Origin: Moorena producens 3L
Lineage (GTDB): Bacteria > Cyanobacteriota > Cyanobacteriia > Cyanobacteriales > Coleofasciculaceae
Length of the DNA: 64,000 nucleotides
Direction: 5' to 3'
NCBI RefSeq assembly: GCF_000211815.1
Contig: NZ_GL890827.1
Span: forward strand, 1 to 64,000
Under the pieces are notes generated by a model that saw nothing but the letters and a program-made list of their open reading frames with translations, was not told the DNA's origin and made no database searches. A program made the translations under genes and the position numbers. Below, in pieces: positions 34,658 through 43,900 of this stretch. The stretch's first letter is position 1, and every line of letters begins with the position of its first letter.

Positions 34658-37600
34658 CTAGAGCGCATCCCAAATTCTGGGTTGACCCATGGTCACCGGC
34701 ATAATATCGCTAACATCAATTGTATATCGCAGGATTTTTTTGGCTCGTCTATCGTTTTCTGGGTCAAAGAACTTAAGCTTGACATCCCAGCAGTCTGAAT
34801 CGACTCGGCAGAAGGGGCTTCGTTCAACCCCAATGGTATCAAGCTGCATAGACCCAGCAGTTGAACTCGACGAAGTCTGTAGTACAGTCACTAAGGCATC
34901 TGCAAACTGAAAGGCATTGGTCGCAGCATAGTTGAAAGCACGTTCTTGGGAGGTTTGACCAAGATTACGCAGATCGTAGTAAATGCGTTGTAGAAACGCT
35001 CTTAATGCATAATCGGTCGCCTCAATCAATTGATTCAACAGGCTTTCATCTATGCCGCCTGCCATAACTGCGTTAATGACATCCTGGATTAAGATCTCAA
35101 TGTGCCAACCGTACAGTCCTCGCAGATTATACAGTTCAAGTACAGGAACAACTTGACCAGAGAATAGTTGAACGGTTTTACCTGTTAAAATTCCTGGGAT
35201 TGAAACTTTATCGATGTATCCTTTGTTGTAATCGTTCTGGGCAATTTGTGGCAAAGCCTGCCCCTCTAGAAACTTGCTCAATTGCTTGTACACCAATTGA
35301 GCAGATGGACCTTTCGCCTCAATAGCATAAATGGGGGTCAGCTCTAGATTCAATGTCCAAATCAGGGATTGAGTTTCTGATAGGTTGTCTGTTCCCTCAT
35401 TACGGCGGACTTCATAGTCGTTCTGGCTATCTAGCTGCAGATCACCATTGCCATCGAGTATGGGAGTACCCAGAAGATAGTTAGTCATCTGCCTCACATC
35501 AAATGGATTAGCAGGAACAGCAGTCTCAGTATTTTCATTCTCTGCTGAAACTTCTCTATTAACGTTTTGAGAATCCACTAAGGGCATCAGCTGCTTAAAG
35601 CTATCTTGACGAGCCTCTGTGCCAAAGTCATAGCCAATGGTGCCGATTGCGTAAACCAAAGCCTTTGACCCACTATCACAGCCACATCCCATGGAAGGGA
35701 CGACACCGCTGGGGGTAACCCTAGTAGGAGCAACGGTGTTAGCAGCTATAGCGGGTACCGCACCCATCTGCCCATAATGAACCGGCATTCCCTGTTGAAC
35801 GGGCGTGGCGTGCTGAACCGGTGCAGTCTGAGCAGCGGGAACGACTCCCATCTGCTGATAATGAACCGGCATTCCCTGTTGAACGGGCATGGCTTGCTGA
35901 ACCGGTTGATTATAGCCAGCGGGAACCACTCCCATCTGCTGATAATGAACTGGCATTCCCTGTTGAACGGGCATGGCTTGCTGAACCGGTTGATTATAGC
36001 CAGCGGGAACCACTCCCATCTGCTGATAATGAACCGGCATTCCCTGTTGAACGGGCATGGCTTGCTGAACCGGTTGATTATAGCCAGCGGGAACCACTCC
36101 CATCTGCTGATAATGAACCGGCATTCCCTGTTGAACTGGCATGGCTTGCTGAATGGGTGCAGTCTGAGCAGCGGGAACGACTCCCATCTGCCCATGATGA
36201 ACTGGATGAACGGGCATGGCTTGCTGAACTGGTTGATGATGGCCAGCGGGAACGACTCCCATCTGCTGATAATCAACGGGCATTCCCTGTTGAACTGCCA
36301 TGGCTTGCTGAACTGGTGGAGTCTGAGCAGCGGGAACGACTCCCATCTGCTGATAATCAACGGGCATTCCCTGTTGAACGGGCATGGCTTGCTGAACTGG
36401 TTGATGATGGCCAGCGGGAACGACTCCCATCTGCTGATAATCAACGGGCATTCCCTGTTGAACTGGCATAGCTTGCTGAACTGGTTGATGATGGGCAGCA
36501 GGAACGACTCCCATCTGCTGATAATCAACGGGCATTCCCTGTTGAACTGCCATGGCGTGCTGAACCGGTTGATTATAGCCAGCGGGAACGACTCCCATCT
36601 GCTGATAATGAACGGGCATTCCCTGTTGAACTGGCATGGCTTGCTGAACTGGTTGATGATGGGCAGCGGGAACGACTCCCATTTGTCCAGAACTAGCACT
36701 GGGGACAACCGTCGTTTCGTAGACTTGCTGCTGATTAACCGATTCAGCCGAACCCAAATTACTGGCTTCACTGGGTTGCATTCTTTCCACCTCCCAATTC
36801 TGATTGGACATTTCTTGTGTTTCCCCTTTAGTAATCAACTCATATGCTCCAGGAATATTGAGACGACCTGCCAGACAACGACGAGCATCTGGAACTGTAT
36901 CTGGGTGGCAAGGTAAGGCACTTTCAAGCAGTGCCTGACGGATGAAGTGAGGATCGGGTTTTTCTCCTCGTTTGAGCTGGATGCTCATTAACAGTGCTAC
37001 CAGCCCAGATACAATTGGAGTCGCAAAGCTAGTCCCAAATTTTAGGGTGGTACCTCCACCAAGCATGGCTCCCAAGATGTTTTCACCAGGAGCCAAGATT
37101 CCCTGGTTTTGGTAAGCCTGACCCCAATTACTAAAATCGATTGGCAATCCCTGGTCATTCATTGCACCCACAGCTAGTACCGAGGGCAAAGCTGCCGGAA
37201 CATGAAGACATTCACAGGCATTATTTCCCGCTGCTGCAATGATTAAAACACCATTCTCATGACAGTGACGGACAGCCTTTTCTAAAATGGGGTCTGCTGC
37301 ACCAGATTCACTGAGTTCGCCTCCACTGATATTTATGACATTAGCTCCTTGTTCAACCGCCTGATTAATGGCTCGAGCTAGGTCTATTTGCAACAGTGAA
37401 CGATTCTGACGATCAGAGAATACTGGCACAATCAGCCCACGACAACCGGGGGCAATTCCCTGAACTGGACTACCATGCTGCCCAAAAATTACGCTGGCAA
37501 TGTGAGTACCATGACTAGCCATCTTCCCCACAGGAGCATCTGAAACCAGTGTAGGCAGCTTAGTTAGCTGAGCCCCTTGAAAGCTGGGATGAGATAGATC

Positions 37601-37702
37601 AACTGATCCGTCAAGAACGGCTACACATACCCGCGAATCGCCAATAGATTCATCCCACAGGGATTGAAGTCCAGGCAATTTTGACGCTGAGTAGTTAAAC
37701 AT
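34658..37702 (-). CDS. PatA/PatG-family subtilisin-like RiPP protease with 28-residue repeats
   Basis: A 1014-residue protein. Residues 1-290 are a subtilase with the triad Asp31 (VAVLDGSVDLSHP), His64 (SHGTHIASV) and Ser225 (GTSFATPIVSGL), plus oxyanion AAAGNNAC. Residues about 340-665 are eleven repeats of 28 residues (QMGVVPAGYNQPVQQAMP VQQGMPVHYQ style), one shortened. Residues 675-1014 begin GCGCDSGSKALVYAIGTIGYDFGTEAR and match the C-terminal region shared by cyanobactin PatA/PatG proteases. PatA removes leaders and PatG macrocyclises; the role here cannot be told. No signal peptide. It is the first gene of the MKLP locus and 33 bases precede precursor G. Confidence 0.88.
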   Translation of the reverse strand: MFNYSASKLPGLQSLWDESIGDSRVCVAVLDGSVDLSHPSFQGAQLTKLPTLVSDAPVGKMASHGTHIASVIFGQHGSPVQGIAPGCRGLIVPVFSDRQNRSLLQIDLARAINQAVEQGANVINISGGELSESGAADPILEKAVRHCHENGVLIIAAAGNNACECLHVPAALPSVLAVGAMNDQGLPIDFSNWGQAYQNQGILAPGENILGAMLGGGTTLKFGTSFATPIVSGLVALLMSIQLKRGEKPDPHFIRQALLESALPCHPDTVPDARRCLAGRLNIPGAYELITKGETQEMSNQNWEVERMQPSEASNLGSAESVNQQQVYETTVVPSASSGQMGVVPAAHHQPVQQAMPVQQGMPVHYQQMGVVPAGYNQPVQHAMAVQQGMPVDYQQMGVVPAAHHQPVQQAMPVQQGMPVDYQQMGVVPAGHHQPVQQAMPVQQGMPVDYQQMGVVPAAQTPPVQQAMAVQQGMPVDYQQMGVVPAGHHQPVQQAMPVHPVHHGQMGVVPAAQTAPIQQAMPVQQGMPVHYQQMGVVPAGYNQPVQQAMPVQQGMPVHYQQMGVVPAGYNQPVQQAMPVQQGMPVHYQQMGVVPAGYNQPVQQAMPVQQGMPVHYQQMGVVPAAQTAPVQHATPVQQGMPVHYGQMGAVPAIAANTVAPTRVTPSGVVPSMGCGCDSGSKALVYAIGTIGYDFGTEARQDSFKQLMPLVDSQNVNREVSAENENTETAVPANPFDVRQMTNYLLGTPILDGNGDLQLDSQNDYEVRRNEGTDNLSETQSLIWTLNLELTPIYAIEAKGPSAQLVYKQLSKFLEGQALPQIAQNDYNKGYIDKVSIPGILTGKTVQLFSGQVVPVLELYNLRGLYGWHIEILIQDVINAVMAGGIDESLLNQLIEATDYALRAFLQRIYYDLRNLGQTSQERAFNYAATNAFQFADALVTVLQTSSSSTAGSMQLDTIGVERSPFCRVDSDCWDVKLKFFDPENDRRAKKILRYTIDVSDIMPVTMGQPRIWDAL
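35754..36690. repeat. 84-base coding tandem repeat in the protease gene
   Basis: Eleven copies of an 84-base unit (one of 75) with high identity. Because the unit length is a multiple of three and lacks stops, long open frames also run antisense; I treat these as artefacts. Confidence 0.95.
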
Positions 37703-39093
37703 CTATTGGTTATCCAGAGAAGTGCTAGGGAGAAGGGAGTCCTTGAACCTCCCGTCTTCAGGGGAGATTTAGTGAAGCTACTAGCGCTGGAATCCCTTAG
37801 CCACTGCGGCGCAGCGCCCTATAGCTTTCACCCCGATAGCAATTATATACACTCCTCTCATGAAATAGTGAATATATTAAGAAATGTTGAATACATTCAC
37901 AAAATTTGACATTCATCAAGAAGAAGTTGATTCCTATTGACAGGAGATTACCTCAACATCGGCTCAGTCTTTCAATATAAATATGAATTTTTATAATAAT
38001 TTATCTCCAACCTCTTGGGTAATTTCGAGTAACTGTCAAAAAAATAATTAATAAATTAATTAATCTAAATCTTGTAAATATTGACTTAGAGATTTATTAT
38101 TAAATAATAATCTCAACAGCCAAGGCCAATAGAGATAATTAAGAATTATGGCATCACATAATCAACAATAAGCTGAAGCTAATTAAACGAAGAGCCGATG
38201 GATTCATAAATTTTGATAATTTCAGACTGAGAAGTTTTTTAACTTGGCATTTTGATGGTTAGTTTTACACAGTAGGTTCCGTAGAGCCTAAAAATTCTGT
38301 TCATCTTCACAGGACTGCCAGGGATTTCGTGGCGAAGCGGATGCCTGCCCTCGCTTACTACCATTTTTCAATCTCAGGTTTGATTAGACTTCGCGGCAGT
38401 TGTCGGGAACAGGGAACAGCGGATCACCGGAACAGTGGACAAGAATTGACGCAAAGCGATGCAGAGGTGCGACCCGTGGCGGCGAGCAATCCCTCGCCAT
38501 CACGGAAAGCGCACCATTACGGTCTTGGGGAGGCAGCGCGGTCTTGGGGAGGCAGCGCGGTCTTGGGGAGGCAGCGCGGTCTTGGGGGTTTCCCCCATGA
38601 GCGACTGCCGTGGTTTCCACGGGGCAAACAGCGGTGCGGACGCAGGTTCCGCACACAGCCCCTCCCCATGAGCGACTGCCGTGGTTTCCCCCACTCGCTA
38701 TTGCATCAAGAACACTATTAGAAAAATACTTTTGCAAGATGTCTATTATACTGGCCAGTGGCAGGCACACGAAATCGAGTGTTAGCGATCTGGCAGTCCT
38801 GGGAGCATCCTTTGGGCCATCCAGCTCCGTAGATTGACAGTCATAATTTGTCCACAACGGCCGCAAGTGGGGATGATTTTGTGTTATTCTCGCCTAAGGA
38901 AACGGGATCGCTCCCAACCTAACTTAAGTAAGCGAGAATGCCACCGCTATCGCTAAAATCATCCTCACGCTTGCTCTCATAGTCCAGAAGCCCTGTCAAA
39001 CACCTTTCAGGTATACTCCGATTACCAACCTTTTTGATACATTGCCCTACAAAAAACACCTCCTAAATCAAGGGGATTTGGTATGACTATCGA
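37703..39093. other. Long non-coding gap with AT-rich and repeat segments
   Basis: From 37703 to about 38330 the DNA is very AT-rich and probably carries the promoter of the protease operon. From 38460 to 38700 there is a repeat cluster: a palindromic aggtgcg...cgcacc element (38465-38515), four units of ggtcttggggaggcagcgc (about 38520-38586) and two copies of catgagcgactgccgtggtt. A GATTTTGTG/CACAAAATC-type imperfect symmetry near 38870-38965 follows. Frames through these are repeat artefacts. Confidence 0.7.
38520..38586. repeat. 19-base tandem repeat (ggtcttggggaggcagcgc)
   Basis: Three full and one partial copies. The unit resembles half of the palindromic repeat at 40304-40347, so it likely arose by expansion of that element. 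Confidence 0.88.
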
Positions 39094-40293
39094 CTACTGG
39101 CAAAATACTTGCTGCACTGCTTTAACTATTCTGTTAAGATCCGTCATCTCCAATTCTGGATAGACTGGTAAAGATAATAACCTTTCCACGATTTGCTTTG
39201 CTATTGTTAATCGTCCTACCCGATGAGGTAAACCATTTTGATAAACAGGTTGATCTGGAATCAATTTCGGATATATTCTCATAGTTTCGATGCCAACAGA
39301 AATTAAGTGGTCTTCTAATTTCTGTCTTGTCTGGACTGAATCCGTTATCACAGTGTATAGATAATAAACATGAGTTCGCCCTGGAGCAACAAAAGGAATC
39401 TGTAGTGGTAAACCATCAAAATGAGCGTTGTAATAATTAGCAATATAATTACGACGTTGGTTCCACTCTTCTAAGAATTTTAATTCTAAATTTATTAATG
39501 CGGCTGTAAACTCTCCCATACGCCCTCTTAGCCCAAAGACCTCGTGATTATAACGATTTCCAGGGATTCTACCTAAATCAGATAAACGAAGGACTTGTGA
39601 CACATTCTTTGCATCTTGCATTGTGATCATGCCACCATCTTCTAATCCGCCTATATTTTTACCATTATAGAAAGAAAAACAACCAAAATCTCCCATACTA
39701 CCAGCATAGTTGCCATAATAAGTAGCCCCATGTGCTTGTGCGCAATCTTCAATAATTTTTAGATTGTACTTTTTAGCTATATCCATTAATCTGTCCATAT
39801 CAGCCATTTGCCCATACATATGTACTGGGATAATCGCTACTGTTTTGCTAGTAATAGAATCCAAGACTGCATCTGGATTAATGGTTAGTGTTTTGGGGTC
39901 TATATCTACAAATACTGGAATACCTCCGACTGCATTTACAGCATAAGCTGTTGAAATAAATGTTAATGAAGGCACTATTACTTCATCACCTGGATTGATT
40001 CCAGCGCACATGAGTGCTATTTGCAAAGAGATAGTTCCAGATGATGTGGCAATTCCGGTTGTTCCCCATAAATCTTTTATCGATTTTTCAAGAGCAATAA
40101 CACGATTTCCGCGTCCTGTATATTTTCCAGATAAAATTACTTCGTCAAATAACTCAAGAATCTGTTTTTTGAGAAACTCAAAGCGAAAACTATAGCCTTC
40201 AAAGGGAATTTTGGATCTACCGAACCTAGTGTCTATAAAACCGTGCTTATTCCCGACTAGGTCTGATTGGATGGGGTTTTTAGAAAAAATCAT
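39094..40293 (-). CDS. DegT/DnrJ/EryC1/StrS family PLP-dependent aminotransferase
   Basis: A 399-residue fold-type I sugar aminotransferase. The PLP lysine is in FSFYNGKNIGGLEDGGMI, with EDCAQAHGATYYG, VIVPSLTFISTAYAV and the glycine-rich SSGTISLQIAL. Relatives transfer an amino group to keto-sugars of nucleotide-linked sugars for surface glycans or natural products. It stands alone here, without sugar-nucleotide genes around. The N-terminal region (ENPIQSDLVGN-like) is slightly longer than in typical members. Confidence 0.9.
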   Translation of the reverse strand: MIFSKNPIQSDLVGNKHGFIDTRFGRSKIPFEGYSFRFEFLKKQILELFDEVILSGKYTGRGNRVIALEKSIKDLWGTTGIATSSGTISLQIALMCAGINPGDEVIVPSLTFISTAYAVNAVGGIPVFVDIDPKTLTINPDAVLDSITSKTVAIIPVHMYGQMADMDRLMDIAKKYNLKIIEDCAQAHGATYYGNYAGSMGDFGCFSFYNGKNIGGLEDGGMITMQDAKNVSQVLRLSDLGRIPGNRYNHEVFGLRGRMGEFTAALINLELKFLEEWNQRRNYIANYYNAHFDGLPLQIPFVAPGRTHVYYLYTVITDSVQTRQKLEDHLISVGIETMRIYPKLIPDQPVYQNGLPHRVGRLTIAKQIVERLLSLPVYPELEMTDLNRIVKAVQQVFCQ

Positions 40294-40303
40294 TCTATCT
40301 CTT

Positions 40304-40347
40304 GATGCAGTCGCTCATGGGGGAAACCCCCAAGACCGCGCTGCATC
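40304..40347. repeat. Nested palindromic dispersed repeat
   Basis: Outer arms gatgcag and ctgcatc enclose gggggaaaccccc. Same family as 12895-12941. Confidence 0.85.
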
Positions 40348-40614
40348 GCTTAAAAACTCAAATTACCGTCCAATCAGGATTATACTACAGCAATCCTAAA
40401 TCATTTATTTGTAAAATCAGCATCTGTAATCGTTGCTGTGCAAGGGTTATAGCGATAGCTTTGGCCAATAGATTTAACGAATCATTTAGGACTGCTATAA
40501 TTATTTTATAACATTTTTACACAGCCAGTTCGGTATAGCCAATTTAATTAGTTAAATTTTACTTAAATTCCAATTCTTTTGCGTCCTGTGCTGCAAGCCT
40601 ACGCCAGACCTTAA

Positions 40615-40812
40615 GATTTACAGAAGGTAACTACGATATCCGATAAATTCATCAGTGACGAGTCTAATCACATTGGCTATTATGCTTACTGTATTGAAGA
40701 GTATATTAAGCGAGGCAATCGTGATTGGGTAAGGGAGATGATGATTCGTCGTCAAGCATCTGTGAATGAATTTTGCCTCGAAAAGATCGACCTAGAGCAG
40801 GTGAAAGGTTGA
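40615..40812 (+). pseudogene. N-terminally truncated gene fragment, unknown family
   Basis: An open frame without start codon encodes KFISDESNHIGYYAYCIEEY and continues with RGNRDWVREMMIRRQASVNE to a stop at 40810-40812. The composition is strongly protein-like, unlike the surrounding DNA. The only ATG codons come late (MMIRRQ). It looks like the C-terminal end of a lost gene. Confidence 0.45.
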
Positions 40813-40974
40813 ACGCGATCGCGTGGCCTAAAGGCCAAGATTCTTCACAGTTGAATCTTGACAGGTTGAAGGTTAAAGGTGATCAAACCAACCTTCAACC
40901 TTCTAACCTGCAACTTTTAACCCAAGCCAACCTAGAACCTTGGCCAATAGGCCACGCGATCGCGTTCAAGGTTT

Positions 40975-43900
40975 TTAGCCTACTGTCGAAGAAACTAACT
41001 CCCGTTCCTCTACCACATCAGGATTGGCTTGAGGAGTATCCGCCTCAGAAGGCGGTACCACTTGCCAGAATTTGGGCAGATATTCAGACCAGTTATCCAG
41101 AATCATCTGGGCTTTCGGGCTACCAGTCCGAGTGGCATGGTCTTGAATTAAGCCTTTCAACTGCTGCTCTCCAGCCGCTGAAATCAGCCGTTGAATCTTG
41201 ACATCCTGGTTCACTTTGGCGGGAAAACTCTCCTCTTCATCTAGGAAGTAGGCTAAACCACCAGTCATACCAGCACCTACATTGCGTCCCACTTTCCCTA
41301 AGACTACAATTACACCACCGGTCATGTATTCACAGCAGTGATCACCAGCTGCCTCAATCACAGCACAGCCTTTAGAGTTGCGCACACCAAACCGCTCACC
41401 AGCACCGCCATGGGCAAATAAGGTTCCGCCAGTGGCACCGTAGAGGCAGGTGTTACCTACAATCACATTGTTAGCTGGGTCGTAGGTGGCATCAGCGGGT
41501 GGTTTGATAATAATTTCACCACCATGCATCCCTTTACCTACATAGTCATTGGCTTCACCAGTTAAAATCAGGGTCATACTAGGCAGGTTAAAGGCACCAA
41601 AGCTTTGACCCGCAGCCCCCTTGAAGTTGAGAGTAATGTTTCCATCGAAACCACTGTTACCATACTGCTTGGCAATTACTCCAGCAATTCGAGCCCCTAC
41701 AGTACGGTCAGTGTTCACGATGTCCACATCTTTAGTCACAGACCCATGGTTTTGAATAGCATTCGTCAGGTCAGCGTCACCCAGCAGTTGATCATCTAGC
41801 ACTGGGCCGTTGCTGTGGACATCCTTATGGTTGAGCCAACTGCGGTCTGTGCGAGTATCAGGCAGCTGAGTCAGACAATCTAGATTCAGCATAGATGTCT
41901 TAGTCAACTCAAGGTCCTCCCGGACTTTGAGTAGATCAGCCCGACCAATGATATCCTTTAAGGAACGGTAACCTAGTTTGGCAAGAAGCGATCGCACTTC
42001 CTGAGCCACAAAGTAGAAGAAGTTGACAACATGGCCTGGAATCCCGCTAAAGCGCTGGCGCAGCCGTTCTTGCTGAGTAGCAACTCCTACAGGACATTGA
42101 TTGGTATGGCAAATCCGTGCCATAATGCAGCCTTCAGCAATCATCGATACCGAACCGAAACCGAACTCTTGTCCTCCCATCAAGGCCGCCATCAGTACGT
42201 CCCAACCAGTTTTTAAGCCACCATCTACCCGCAGCAAAACGCGATCGCGTAGTTGGTTTTCCATCAAGATCCGATGTACTTCAGTTACTCCCAGTTCCCA
42301 AGGCACTCCAGCGTGCTTAATCGAACTCAGGGGAGATGCTCCAGTCCCGCCATCATGACCAGAAATTTGGATTACATCCGCATTCGCTTTAGCTACCCCA
42401 GCCGCAACAGTTCCAATCCCAATTTCTGCCACCAACTTCACAGATACCTTAGCTTGAGGGTTAATCTGATGCAAATCAAAAATCAGCTGCGCTAGGTCTT
42501 CAATCGAATAGATATCATGATGGGGTGGTGGGGAAATTAGGGTTACCCCTGGCTTAGAACGCCGCAGCTTAGCAATGTAGGGACTGACCTTCTTACCCGG
42601 TAACTGACCCCCTTCCCCTGGCTTAGCACCTTGAGCAATCTTAATTTCTAACTGCTTCCCACTCATCAGGTACTCTGGTGTTACTCCAAAACGACCAGAT
42701 GCTACTTGCTTAACCGCAGAGGAAGCAACATCCCCATTACGTAATCCCTTTAAGTGAGGTAGAGTCTGAGAATGACCAGTCTGATCCACATCATTCAGAA
42801 TGGTGAAGCGCACTGGGTCTTCACCCCCTTCACCACTGTTGGATTTACCGCCAATCCGGTTCATCGCAATAGCTAGAGTTTCATGAGCTTCTCGGGATAG
42901 AGAGCCTAGGGACATTGCGCCGGTACAGAAGCGCTTGACAATTTCCTCAACAGGTTCTACTTCCTCGATCTCAATAGTAGGTTGGTCGCTGTTGAAGTCC
43001 AACAAATCTCGTAGTGCAGTTGCTGGACGCTCTTCCAACAGTTTGCGATACACATCGTAGTGGTCGTAGGCTTCTTTGTTAGCTTCAAGGTTTGAAGGTT
43101 TAACCTGCAACTTGCTAACTTCCAACTCTTTGTGATGTTTCCCGTTGCCATTGTTAGAGGATTGGTCACGGACGAAAGCAGAAACCGCCTTGTGTAGGGC
43201 TTTAGCCATTTGAGGGCTGTTCATGTGATACTCGCCCCGAGGACGGTAATTGATAAAGCCAAAGTTTTCCAGTTTCTTAGCCGTCAGGGGGAAAGCCCGC
43301 TTGTGAAACTCCATCACTTCCTGAGCTAAATCAGCAATACTCAAACCTCCCAGCCGGGATGTAGTTCCCTTAAAGGCTAGTGCCAATAAATCCCCACCAA
43401 TGCCAATAGCTTCAAAAATCTGAGCGCCATGGTAAGACGATAATAGGGAAATTCCCATCTTAGATAGGATTTTCAATAAACCTGCTTCTACCGCCTTGCG
43501 ATAATTTTTCTGAGCTTGGTCTATGGTTAGGCTTTCCAGTTTCCCCTGGGCCATCAATTTTTGAGTTTTAGGATTAGCCCACCAATTCCGCACCGATTCC
43601 CAAGTCAAATACGGACAAACTGCTGATGCACCATAACCGATTAAGCAAGCATAGTGATGAGTACTCCAGCATTGAGCCGTTTCCACAATAATGGATGCCT
43701 TCATCCTTAATCCTTGAGAGATCAGGTGGTGGTGAACCGCACCTACAGCCAACATCGGTGGAATATAGGTGTAGTTTTCAGAAAGCCCTCCAGCAGTTTT
43801 ATCACTCAAAATCAGAATCTTTTTGCCAGCCCTTACCGACTCAGCCGCTTGGTCACACAGACGACTCACAGCTACTTCTAGCCCCCCCGGACCAGTAGCA

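Larger units (their letters stand above)
40294..40974. other. Gap with palindromic repeat and a gene fragment
   Basis: Contains the nested palindrome at 40304-40347, AT-rich DNA, the fragment at 40615-40812, and aaccttc heptamers with two ggccaa/ttggcc-type palindromes (40820-40970). Confidence 0.65.

Noticed and set aside
35777..36916. Long antisense ORFs (up to 379 codons) opposite the protease repeats
   Set aside because: They exist because an 84-base stop-free unit is repeated; composition is repetitive in every frame and the sense strand encodes clear protease domains at both sides.
38329..38866. Several overlapping ORFs of 60-160 codons
   Set aside because: All run through tandem and palindromic repeats (ggtcttggggaggcagcgc) and read in many frames at once.
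40773..41201. 142-codon plus-strand ORF over the gltB 3' end
   Set aside because: Most of it is antisense to the beta-helix domain of glutamate synthase and the start is made of repeat DNA.
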